Of a stretch of DNA of 8,006 nucleotides, positions 1 to 6,369 are shown one piece after another. Both the position numbers and the translations under genes were made by a program. Each line of letters begins with the position of its first letter. Position 1 is the first letter of the stretch. Source of the stretch: Nitrososphaerales archaeon TH526 (GTDB lineage: Archaea; Thermoproteota; Nitrososphaeria; Nitrososphaerales; Nitrososphaeraceae). The stretch spans positions 1 through 8,006 of the forward strand of contig JAATVR010000636.1 of the NCBI GenBank assembly GCA_014523665.1. The letters run 5' to 3'. The notes under the pieces are model-generated. The model saw only the letters and a list, made by a program, of their open reading frames with translations, was not told where the DNA came from and made no database searches.

Positions 1-318
1 GAACCAAGCCACAATCTCAATTATCCAGGGAAGCTAAATAAGAGTCTCGAAAATGATCTAACTTGAAACCTATTGAAAATATAGACCTTATAGAAACTTT
101 TTCTTAGTGCTGAATCCTCTACTAGTTTCTTGTTGCATCGATCTTGCTAGAGCATTTGCACTCTTTTTAATGTGCCACTAATAGCTCGATAGTGTGCTTA
201 CTGGCTTTCATGCTTGGTGGCTGCATATGCCTGTGTATTGATTTTCATCGTCTGATAGAAATGGAGTCTCCGCACAGTTTTTAGGTGGGATCTGGCCCAT
301 TCAATTTGTGAGACTTTG
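1..318. other. Left-edge region, no supported gene
   Basis: I see no convincing gene here. Frame 1 stays open from the edge to a TGA at 64-66 (21 codons, reading EPSHNLNYPG at its start), so the 3' end of a gene entering from the left is possible but unproven. The other forward frames close within about 40 bases. A short oligo-T run lies near 163-168 and a weak 5-bp inverted repeat (CACTA/TAGTG) near 177-195. No tRNA-like cloverleaf, IS end or direct repeat was seen. A 30-codon minus-strand frame near 215-305 was judged to be chance. Confidence 0.4.
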
Positions 319-489
319 ATGTTCATGTGTGAATATTGTAGTACGAGAAAAGGCAAGGAATGTGACGTATGCTTAGGAGTAATAGTCTGCGAATTGCATA
401 CGCAGATACACGAACAGAGTCAAGAGCACAAATATCATTTGCGGCGTATACTCAAGCTGCAGCTTCCGCTGGATACTAAATCCTCGTAG
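319..489 (+). CDS. Small B-box-like zinc-finger protein (56 aa)
   Basis: This is a short cysteine/histidine-rich protein. The start was set at the ATG because no other ATG is in frame upstream before the TAG at 256-258; a TTG lies immediately before it. The metal ligands are C4-x2-C7-x7-C15-x2-C18-x5-C24-x2-H27, with H31, H37 and H40 following. This spacing resembles a B-box or related cross-brace zinc finger, which binds two Zn ions and usually mediates protein-protein or nucleic-acid contacts. The remaining C-terminal half is basic and helical in character (RRILKLQLPL). There is no membrane segment or signal peptide. It stands alone, and a T-run and hairpin follow within 20 bases of the stop. 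The ligand spacing is seen directly; the B-box assignment is by analogy, and the partner or target is unknown. Confidence 0.55.
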   Translation: MFMCEYCSTRKGKECDVCLGVIVCELHTQIHEQSQEHKYHLRRILKLQLPLDTKSS

Positions 490-508
490 TTTCCTAAATT
501 AGGTAAAA

Positions 509-547
509 TTTTTTAATTAGGGGGTTCCTAATCAACCCTCTTTATTT
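509..547 (+). terminator. Oligo-T and hairpin stop after the zinc-finger ORF
   Basis: Six T residues at 509-514 begin 19 bases after the preceding stop codon, which fits archaeal oligo-T termination. A hairpin follows: positions 519-526 pair with 534-541 (8 bp, one G-T), and the T-rich stretch 541-547 comes next. An alternative perfect 6-bp stem uses ATTAGG (516-521) and CCTAAT (527-532). The two stems exclude each other. Confidence 0.45.
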
Positions 548-672
548 AGCCATACACAGAAGAAACTGAAGGCCTTAGCAGAGCTGAGCTATAGGTACAA
601 AATTCAGCCTCTTTGCCGGTATGCTAACACCAAGTTGAAAATGGAGCATCCTAATTCAGACTCTGTTAAGTT

Positions 673-689
673 CGTGATTAACAATCACG
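673..689. repeat. Perfect 7-bp inverted repeat with 3-bp spacer
   Basis: CGTGATT (673-679) and AATCACG (683-689) are exact reverse complements separated by AAC. The dyad would suit a dimeric DNA-binding protein, or could fold as a short RNA hairpin. It lies about 110 bases before the TATA box of the downstream gene, far for an archaeal operator. Confidence 0.5.
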
Positions 690-775
690 TAGTTCCGCGA
701 GCGTGCAAGCTTAATGCAGAAACAGAATCGACCCTATCCAAGCAGCTAGCAATCCCGTAGAACTCAACAAAATTA

Positions 776-787
776 TACATTAATGTA
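776..787. promoter_or_regulatory. 12-bp perfect palindrome upstream of TATA box
   Basis: TACATTAATGTA is fully self-complementary and ends about 10 bases before the TATA box at 797-804. A dyad just upstream of TATA/BRE is where archaeal activators commonly bind, so an operator for the gene starting at 842 is plausible. The symmetry is seen directly; the role is inferred. AT-rich sequence yields some such palindromes by chance. Confidence 0.35.
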
Positions 788-796
788 AAAATACAC

Positions 797-804
797 GATA
801 TATA
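797..804 (+). promoter_or_regulatory. TATA box for the 842-1426 gene
   Basis: GATATATA fits an archaeal TBP site. Transcription would begin roughly 25 bases downstream (about 823-830), leaving a short leader before the TTG at 842. An ATG at 823 in another frame opens only an 11-codon reading frame that ends at 858 and overlaps the chosen start. Confidence 0.4.
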
Positions 805-841
805 CCATAATTAATATTCGAGATGAATTGCTATTTTACCC

Positions 842-1426
842 TTGGTCGAGATTCATGATTGCGAGCGGAGCAGAGGTTATGAACAACGGCAACAAAATTA
901 TTCCGACGCATGTTATGGTAAAACTGATGAACAGATATCAAACAATGATATCGCGTCCCCTCTTGAGGGAATAACATGTCATTATTGTGATCTTGAGAAA
1001 TGTCCGTGTTGCATATATGAAGTGAATTATTATTACAACTATGGTTTATCTAGACGTAAAATAATACTTTGTACTGATTGTTATAGTGAAATTTACGGTA
1101 ATGGACGAAAAATATCATCTGAAATAGTTACTAAGGCATTTACGAGGATATGCGAGACGATCAGGAATTCTGCGACAGTTGCGAGAAACCTTAGAAACCG
1201 TCAAAGAGTGAATTATTTTGATGCTGTACAGAACGCATTCGAAATGAATCCTGAGGTTAGAGAATATCTAGGAGAGAATTGTAACATTGATAAAAATCTA
1301 AGAGGATTGTGGAGCTTTACCTATGCGATAGTAAATGGACAAGACTGTGGCATAGAGGTGTTAAACAGAGACCCTGACAATTTGATCTTAGGTGTCGACT
1401 ACAAAAAGATTTGTTTTACTTCATGA
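842..1426 (+). CDS. Unrecognised protein with paired CxxC zinc motifs (194 aa)
   Basis: I do not recognise a named family. The N-terminal ~40 residues are polar and probably disordered. A Cys cluster follows: C46-x2-C49, then C54, C56 and C57, and a second pair C77-x2-C80 about 30 residues later. C46/C49 and C77/C80 have the spacing of a zinc ribbon or treble clef, with a Tyr-rich segment (VNYYYNYG) between them. Residues 85-150 look helical and charged. The C-terminal part ends in short hydrophobic strands (DNLILGVDYKKICF). No signal peptide or membrane helix is evident. The TTG start is the first plausible initiator after the in-frame TGA at 824-826; the only other in-frame Met is residue 135, so the start is uncertain. 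The gene appears monocistronic, with a TATA box upstream and a hairpin at its stop. A metal-binding role is inferred; the function is unknown. Confidence 0.65.
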   Translation: MVEIHDCERSRGYEQRQQNYSDACYGKTDEQISNNDIASPLEGITCHYCDLEKCPCCIYEVNYYYNYGLSRRKIILCTDCYSEIYGNGRKISSEIVTKAFTRICETIRNSATVARNLRNRQRVNYFDAVQNAFEMNPEVREYLGENCNIDKNLRGLWSFTYAIVNGQDCGIEVLNRDPDNLILGVDYKKICFTS

Positions 1427-1464
1427 CAATAATCTGATATTAGGATATCATTTAATTTATTGTC
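1425..1464 (+). terminator. Two-tier hairpin at the stop of the 842-1426 gene
   Basis: GACAATAA (1425-1432) and TTATTGTC (1457-1464) form a perfect 8-bp stem. Nested inside is a perfect 6-bp stem, TGATAT (1435-1440) and ATATCA (1445-1450), with loop TAGG. The outer stem overlaps the TGA stop codon (1424-1426). The 3' side of the inner stem is T-rich. This suggests a 3'-end structure: a terminator or a stabiliser of the mRNA end. Confidence 0.45.
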
Positions 1465-1610
1465 GATCGTTGTCTGGTTAATTGGTTATTGCTAGTAATC
1501 ATTCCAATAATACATATAAGCATAATGAAGTCGACCTACCGTAATGCTACGAAGCATATCATGACAGTCTACATCAACTGACACATTACTATTTGAAAGT
1601 GAAAAATCAC

Positions 1611-1638
1611 TATTTAAACTAACTAGCAATCTATATAT
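1611..1638 (+). promoter_or_regulatory. Candidate TATA boxes for the kdp transcription unit
   Basis: Two archaeal-type TATA candidates precede the TTG at 1680: TATTTAAA at 1611-1618, preceded by an A-rich BRE-like stretch, and TATATAT at 1632-1638. They predict transcript starts near 1640 and 1660, giving leaders of about 40 or 20 bases. An AAGGGA at 1669-1674 could serve as a weak ribosome site. No other strong promoter is obvious before kdpA, so the whole unit may be read from here. Confidence 0.35.
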
Positions 1639-1679
1639 CTCTGTATCATATCGGGTACATCTGATAGTAAGGGACCTGA

Positions 1680-2156
1680 TTGGACACAGCAATAATTGTT
1701 AGTGTTATAATAGGTTCTGTCGTAGCAATAGCACTGGTTTTTGGAAAAACAGTACTAGGTGTTGCATGGACAGGAACCGGTGCAAAAAAGCTTACCGCAT
1801 CACAAAACGGAGACAAGAACAAAATTGTACATCAATACCTACAAGACAAGAGTTTTCTTTCAATAAATAAAACATCCTCAAGATTAGAAAAGGGCAATAA
1901 GAATCGAATTTCTTCCCATGTCGAGGAGTCAAAGGGTCTCGACTCGTTGCTAAACAAGGAAGTTTCTACGTGTGATAATGTAACAATAGGGAACATTAGT
2001 GCACTTCAGAACGGTCTAATGTTCATATTTTGTGCTCCATTGAACATAAAATATGAAATTCCCACGTACTTTGTTAGACAATACGATCAAAATAATGTTT
2101 TGGTAGATATATCCGCTGGGGATCTAGAACATTACAAACCACAAGTAAGTTTTTGA
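1680..2156 (+). CDS. Membrane-anchored protein with PRC-barrel-like domain (158 aa)
   Basis: The product has one N-terminal transmembrane helix (about residues 4-21, AIIVSVIIGSVVAIALVFG), a polar Lys/Ser/Asn-rich linker (about 35-95), and a compact β-rich C-terminal domain (about 97-157). That domain shows the pattern G-x-I-x-A-L-x-x-G-L-M, then YEIP-x3-V-x2-YD, then V-x-V-DIS-x-x-D-L-x-x-YKP. This resembles PRC-barrel (DUF2171-like) domains, which act as small adaptor or RNA/protein-binding modules. The TTG start places the helix at the very N-terminus, and AAGGGA lies 5 bases upstream. The gene is 38 bases before a microprotein gene and about 150 bases before kdpA, on the same strand, so co-transcription with kdp is likely. 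A role in sensing or assembly of the Kdp pump is inferred only from position. The PRC call is by sequence pattern and needs profile confirmation; it is not a KdpD or KdpE homologue. Confidence 0.7.
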   Translation: MDTAIIVSVIIGSVVAIALVFGKTVLGVAWTGTGAKKLTASQNGDKNKIVHQYLQDKSFLSINKTSSRLEKGNKNRISSHVEESKGLDSLLNKEVSTCDNVTIGNISALQNGLMFIFCAPLNIKYEIPTYFVRQYDQNNVLVDISAGDLEHYKPQVSF

Positions 2157-2194
2157 AAGAATAAAAAAGCAAACATAAAGAAAGAATACAGATT

Positions 2195-2305
2195 ATGATA
2201 GTATATACGATAGTCTTTGTTGGATTACTACTATCTAATGCCACCACAATATTTATATTACTCATGTCTGGTTTATCTGCCAAAATAGACCGGATAAACG
2301 GTTAA
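2195..2305 (+). CDS. 36-residue single-span membrane microprotein upstream of kdpA
   Basis: An ATG at 2195 opens 36 codons and stops 3 bases before the kdpA ATG. The peptide is one hydrophobic helix (about residues 2-28, with VFVGLLLS and TIFILLMSG) and a short charged tail, AKIDRING. In bacteria kdpF, a peptide of about 30 residues, occupies exactly this place before kdpA. This peptide, however, lacks the C-terminal aromatic/Ala/Glu signature of KdpF, and a better KdpF match lies after kdpC. It could be a second pump-associated peptide, a diverged KdpF, or a translational-coupling leader. The tight spacing and clear hydrophobic pattern favour a real gene. No strong ribosome site is visible; the sequence upstream is A-rich (2157-2190). 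Confidence 0.5.
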   Translation: MIVYTIVFVGLLLSNATTIFILLMSGLSAKIDRING

Positions 2306-2308
2306 GAG

Positions 2309-3934
2309 ATGACCTATGTGGACACAATAATACAGACTGTCATTATCTTGGGCGGGACGTTAAGCCTAGCAGTTCCTTTTGGTTTATACATTGCTAGGAT
2401 GATATCCTATGAAATTAGACCCCTGGAAAGAACGCTGGCAATTATAGAGAATAGATTTTACAAATTGGTTGGAATTAATGCAAATAGACAAATGACATGG
2501 AAAGAATACTTGTTTGCGTTATTGCTTACTGACGGAATAGTAGCTGGAATATTGTTCACAATTTTGATAATACAGGATGTATTACCCCTATCAACTCCAG
2601 GATCAGAAGGGTTCTCTATTGATCTAGCCTTCAATACTGCCGCGTCTTTCATTACAAATACTGATTTACAGCATTATGTCGGTGATCAGCAGCTTTCAAA
2701 TTTGGCTCAAATGATTGGCATTACTTTTGTGATGTTTGTTGCTCCAGGTTCTGCCATAGCGGCGTCTTTTGCATTTATCAGAGCTTTTATTAGAAAGAAT
2801 TTCGGATTAGGGAATTTTTATGTTGACTTTACACGTATCGTCATAACTCTATTATTGCCAGTTTCATTTGTTTCAACATTATTGTTGATGGCTATAGGAG
2901 TTCCTCAAACTCTAGAACCCTCCTTTACAGTAGAAACACTTGAGGGCAAGGAACAGGTGATAACAACAGGACCGGTGGCATCATTAGAATCAATAAAAGA
3001 ACTTGGCAACAATGGAGGTGGTTTCTTTGGATCAAATTCTGGACACCCATTCGAAAATCCTAATGGGCTCACTAATGCGTACGAAATCTTTTTGATAATG
3101 ATAATACCGTTATCCCTCCCAATTGCATTTGCAAAGTTAGTGGGCAAAGGAAGAGGGGTATCAGTCTTGATCGTGATGCTTATTGGATTTGGAATAATGT
3201 TTATCTTGGGGCTGTCACAGGTCAGCGGTCCCGATCTGTTAGAAACAAGATTCGGAAGTTTTGGGAGCGTATTCTTTAACATAGCTTCAATAGCAACCAA
3301 TACTGGTGCAGTAAATTCCGCCCTGGCAGGGATGTCCCCAAATGCAGTAATATCACTTTTTCTTGGAATGTTTGTTCAAGCAATTCCAGGCGCAGTAGGC
3401 ACGGGTATGATGACTATGATAATGTACGTAGTGCTAACATTATTTATAGTGGGTTTGATGGTAGGCAAGACTCCTGAATTTATGAGTATGAAAATCAGTC
3501 CTAGAGATGTCAAGTTAGCAGCATTGATTTTCCTGCTCCATCCGGCAATTATCTTAATTCCCACTGTAATTTCTTTTGTAACAGGAAATGTGCAAGCGAT
3601 AACAGAAGAGAAAGTAACTCCATTTACGTATACTCAAGCACTATATGAGTTCACGTCTGCTGCAGCAAACAACGGATCTGATTACTTTGGGGCATCAGCA
3701 GATACTCCATTTTGGAATTGGTCCACAGGCATAGTTATGCTGTTGGGTAGGTTTGTTCCATTAGGCCTGATGCTAGCTGTAGCTGGCTCATTTACCGTCA
3801 AGGATAGAAAAGAAGTTATCGAACCTATCAAAACCCAGGGTCCATTATTTATAACTGTATTATTGGTAATAACATTTCTGCTGACGGCATTGACATTCTT
3901 CCCATTCATAGTAATAGGGCCATTTTCAATGTAG
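2309..3934 (+). CDS. kdpA: Potassium-transporting ATPase subunit KdpA
   Basis: KdpA is the K+-binding and translocating subunit of the high-affinity Kdp pump, related to the Trk/Ktr/HKT superfamily, in the cytoplasmic membrane. At 541 residues it is close to the E. coli length (557). The four selectivity-filter/pore regions are visible: NTAASFITNTDLQHYVG at 109-125; the hallmark GGGFFGSNSGHPFENP at 236-251; ATNTGAVNSALAGMSP near 329-344; and TSAAANNGSDYFGASADTPF at 449-468. GLMVGKTPEF (382-391) is a conserved loop. About ten hydrophobic segments span the protein. The ATG follows the microprotein stop by 3 bases and precedes the first helix (TIIQTVIILGGTLSLAVPFG), matching the family N-terminus. 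The stop is separated from kdpB by one base, implying coupled translation. The identity is not in doubt. Confidence 0.98.
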   Translation: MTYVDTIIQTVIILGGTLSLAVPFGLYIARMISYEIRPLERTLAIIENRFYKLVGINANRQMTWKEYLFALLLTDGIVAGILFTILIIQDVLPLSTPGSEGFSIDLAFNTAASFITNTDLQHYVGDQQLSNLAQMIGITFVMFVAPGSAIAASFAFIRAFIRKNFGLGNFYVDFTRIVITLLLPVSFVSTLLLMAIGVPQTLEPSFTVETLEGKEQVITTGPVASLESIKELGNNGGGFFGSNSGHPFENPNGLTNAYEIFLIMIIPLSLPIAFAKLVGKGRGVSVLIVMLIGFGIMFILGLSQVSGPDLLETRFGSFGSVFFNIASIATNTGAVNSALAGMSPNAVISLFLGMFVQAIPGAVGTGMMTMIMYVVLTLFIVGLMVGKTPEFMSMKISPRDVKLAALIFLLHPAIILIPTVISFVTGNVQAITEEKVTPFTYTQALYEFTSAAANNGSDYFGASADTPFWNWSTGIVMLLGRFVPLGLMLAVAGSFTVKDRKEVIEPIKTQGPLFITVLLVITFLLTALTFFPFIVIGPFSM

Positions 3935-3935
3935 G

Positions 3936-6347
3936 ATGAATATGAGAGATAAGATAATGTTAAAAAGAACTTTTAAAAGGATACGCCTAAACGGAATGCG
4001 TGGAACAGACTCACGTGTAGCTCCTAATGGTAACGATGGCGGTCTTAATGGTAGTAACTCCGTTAATAATAGTGATCATAATAATTCGAAATCTTCAAGA
4101 CATTTATCGACGTCATCATTTTCGATGCTTACGGACAGGAGAGTATTAATCGACTCAATTTCAAAATTGAATCCGTGGTACTTGGCTAAGCAAAACCCTG
4201 TAATGTTTACTGTGGAAGCAGGTTTTTTTGTAGTGCTAGTGATCGCTATGTTTCCAAATATATCACCTGAATTTGTTTCTCAAAATCAGATTCTTTATTT
4301 TGAAGTGGCGATAATTCTAATATTAACAGTATGGTTTGCTACATTTTCTGAATCTCTGTCAGAGGCTCAGGCGAGAGCCAGAGTCACTTCGCTTAGAACC
4401 TTGGAAAAAGAAGTATCAGCTAGGAAAGTAGCACATGGAAAAGAAGTAATTGTAACATCTACAAGCCTCAAACCAGGAGATGAAGTAGTAGTATATGTGG
4501 GTGAGATAATCCCAAGGGATGGTTTAGTGAATGAAGGCAAGGCGTTTGTGGACGAGTCAATGATGACAGGTGAGTCTAACCCTGTATTCAAAGAGAAAGG
4601 AGATCATGTAATTGGCGGAACAAGGGTCGCCAGTGACAAGATGATAATAGAAATTACTGCAGAAGTCGGCAAGAGTTTCCTTGATGAGATGGTTAACCTT
4701 ATTCAGAATGCTACAAGGCCAAAAAGTAAGAATGAGGTCGCATTGACGATACTTCTCGCGGGTTTATCAATCATATTCGTCACAGTTATTGGAACTCTCT
4801 TGTTTCTCGCATATTCATTAGGTTATGATGTTGACATAGCGACACTCATAGCTCTACTTGTTGCTTTAATGCCAACTACTATTGGTGGACTACTCCCGGC
4901 TATAGGAATTTCAGGAATTACAAGACTGGGAAGAGACAATATAGTTGCTAAATCAGGAAAAGGTATTGAAGCGGCCGGTGATTGTGATGTATTGATCCTG
5001 GATAAGACTGGGACAATTACAGAGGGTAGTAGAAGTGCAATTGGCTTTGTTCCTATGCAAGGATATACGGAAGAGGATGTAGGTCAGGCCGCATTTGCGG
5101 CATCTATTCATGATGTAACACATGAAGGTAAATCAATTGTAGATCTATCTGAAGAGAAAAAATACATTCCGCCGTTATTAGAAAAGATTCTTGCAGCCAG
5201 ATCAATCGAGTTTAGCGCTGAAACACGATTCAGTGGAATCGAATTTATAGCAAGCAAGAAAGTGTCTGCACTCAACAAAGAACAAGAAGAAGAATTCAGA
5301 GAAATTGCCAGAACAGTTGTAGACGAGAGTGTTGCTGACTCATCAACTACTTCGATTGATGTTCTTGAAGAGGATATCGATCGTGCCAGTAGGAGTAAAG
5401 TACATGATATTCTCATGGATATAGAAAGAATTGCCAATGGTGCAGGTAGGGAGCAAGGAAAAGGAGGAGCAGAACAGGTTAAGATCCTTAAAGGTGCTGT
5501 CGATGGCATACTTAAATCAGCTAATCCTGGGGTGAATGAGGCTGAGCTTAAATGGAAAGCTCGGGAAATTGCAGAGAAAGGGGAAACTCCTTTGGCTGTA
5601 TCTATTGGCGATGAAGTAATCGGATTAATAGTTCTCAAAGATAACTTGAAAGAAAACATAAGACAAAATCTGGATGAAGTAAGATCTACTGGAATTACAA
5701 CCGTCATGATAACAGGGGATAATCAATTGACTGCCCAGGTTATAGCCAGAGAAGCAGGCGTTGACCAGATAATGGCGGAAGCAAGACCCACTGACAAGCT
5801 AAGAAGAGTTGTAGAGGAACAAGAGAAGGGCCATATAATAGGGATGATGGGCGATGGGACAAACGATGCTCCCGCGTTAGCAAAAGCAGACATAGGTCTA
5901 GCTATGAACAGTGGAACGGCAGCCGCCAAAGAAGCAGCCAATATGATTGATTTGGATTCCGATCCTTCCAATATACTAAAGGTGGTAAAGCTTGGAAAAC
6001 AGTTGCTCATAACTAGAGGTGCAATCACTACATTTAGCATTGCCAATGACGTTGCAAAATATTTTGCAATATTACCTGCAATGTTCATGGTGGAAAATCC
6101 AAAGCTCGAAGCACTGAACATAATGCAGCTTCACAGTCCTGAAACTGCAATTCTGTCTACGCTGATATTTAATGCTTTAATTATACCGGCGCTTATTCCA
6201 CTTTCATTGAGAGGAGTCAAATTCAGGCCAGAAACGCCTGAAAAGATGTTCCTTAGAAACATGACAATATATGGGCTAGGCGGTATAGCGTTGCCATTTA
6301 TTGGTATTAAGGCAATTGATATGATACTGTCTGTATTTATGGGATAA
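3936..6347 (+). CDS. kdpB: Potassium-transporting P-type ATPase subunit KdpB
   Basis: KdpB is the ATP-hydrolysing subunit (type IA P-ATPase) that powers K+ uptake through KdpA. Motifs in order: KLNP (77-80) and NPVMF before the first helix; the actuator loop TGES (211-214), whose Ser matches the inhibitory phospho-Ser162 of E. coli; PTTIGGLLPAIG in the transmembrane core (313-324); the phosphorylation site DKTGT with D356; FSAETRFSG (426-434) and KGAVD (519-523) of the nucleotide domain; TGDN (593-596); GDGTNDAPALAKADIG (639-654); and NDVAKYFAI (704-712) with the Asp/Lys pair of the proton-like coupling site. It is 803 residues against 682 in E. coli. The excess is an N-terminal low-complexity extension (about 55 residues, Asn/Ser/Gly-rich) and an insertion of about 75 charged residues between FSAETRFSG and KGAVD. 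The start one base after the kdpA stop is favoured; an internal ATG at 4125 (Met64) would remove the extension. Confidence 0.98.
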   Translation: MNMRDKIMLKRTFKRIRLNGMRGTDSRVAPNGNDGGLNGSNSVNNSDHNNSKSSRHLSTSSFSMLTDRRVLIDSISKLNPWYLAKQNPVMFTVEAGFFVVLVIAMFPNISPEFVSQNQILYFEVAIILILTVWFATFSESLSEAQARARVTSLRTLEKEVSARKVAHGKEVIVTSTSLKPGDEVVVYVGEIIPRDGLVNEGKAFVDESMMTGESNPVFKEKGDHVIGGTRVASDKMIIEITAEVGKSFLDEMVNLIQNATRPKSKNEVALTILLAGLSIIFVTVIGTLLFLAYSLGYDVDIATLIALLVALMPTTIGGLLPAIGISGITRLGRDNIVAKSGKGIEAAGDCDVLILDKTGTITEGSRSAIGFVPMQGYTEEDVGQAAFAASIHDVTHEGKSIVDLSEEKKYIPPLLEKILAARSIEFSAETRFSGIEFIASKKVSALNKEQEEEFREIARTVVDESVADSSTTSIDVLEEDIDRASRSKVHDILMDIERIANGAGREQGKGGAEQVKILKGAVDGILKSANPGVNEAELKWKAREIAEKGETPLAVSIGDEVIGLIVLKDNLKENIRQNLDEVRSTGITTVMITGDNQLTAQVIAREAGVDQIMAEARPTDKLRRVVEEQEKGHIIGMMGDGTNDAPALAKADIGLAMNSGTAAAKEAANMIDLDSDPSNILKVVKLGKQLLITRGAITTFSIANDVAKYFAILPAMFMVENPKLEALNIMQLHSPETAILSTLIFNALIIPALIPLSLRGVKFRPETPEKMFLRNMTIYGLGGIALPFIGIKAIDMILSVFMG

Positions 6348-6348
6348 G

Positions 6349-6357
6349 AAGGAGGAG
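6349..6357 (+). promoter_or_regulatory. Strong Shine-Dalgarno before kdpC
   Basis: AAGGAGGAG, directly after the kdpB stop, is the best ribosome-binding match in the operon. It lies 12 bases from the kdpC ATG (6370), longer than usual. An ATG at 6359-6361 is only one base away and is followed at once by TAG (6362-6364), a start-stop pair. An in-frame TAA at 6367-6369 rules out an earlier kdpC start. Confidence 0.6.
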
Positions 6358-6369
6358 AATGTAGAGTAA

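Larger units (their letters stand above)
490..841. other. Intergenic region between two zinc-finger-type genes
   Basis: About 350 bases without a supported gene. A plus-strand frame is open from 521 to a TAG at 758-760, with an internal ATG at 641 giving 39 codons. It has no recognisable motif or clear ribosome site, so I do not call it, but it could be a gene remnant. The region also carries the terminator-like element (509-547), an inverted repeat (673-689), a palindrome (776-787) and a TATA box (797-804), listed separately where useful. Confidence 0.4.

Noticed and set aside
1..66. Open frame entering from the left edge
   Set aside because: Only 21 codons with no recognisable sequence. 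It may be a gene end but cannot be supported.
1492..1692. 66-codon minus-strand frame upstream of the PRC-like gene
   Set aside because: It covers the promoter and start of the plus-strand gene, shows no family motif, and has no clear TATA box. It is possible but unsupported.
2074..2283. 69-codon minus-strand frame with a hydrophobic stretch
   Set aside because: Its hydrophobicity is largely the mirror of the plus-strand microprotein (2195-2305), and it also covers the 3' end of the PRC-like gene.
2905..3300. 131-codon minus-strand frame inside kdpA
   Set aside because: It is antisense to conserved KdpA sequence including the GGGFFG filter, so it is a shadow.
5108..5707. 199-codon minus-strand frame inside kdpB
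   Set aside because: It is antisense to the KdpB nucleotide domain. Its Ser/Leu-rich composition is that of a complementary-strand shadow.
5723..6121. 132-codon minus-strand frame inside kdpB
   Set aside because: It is antisense to the GDGTNDAP region of KdpB and has low-complexity Ala/Ser composition.
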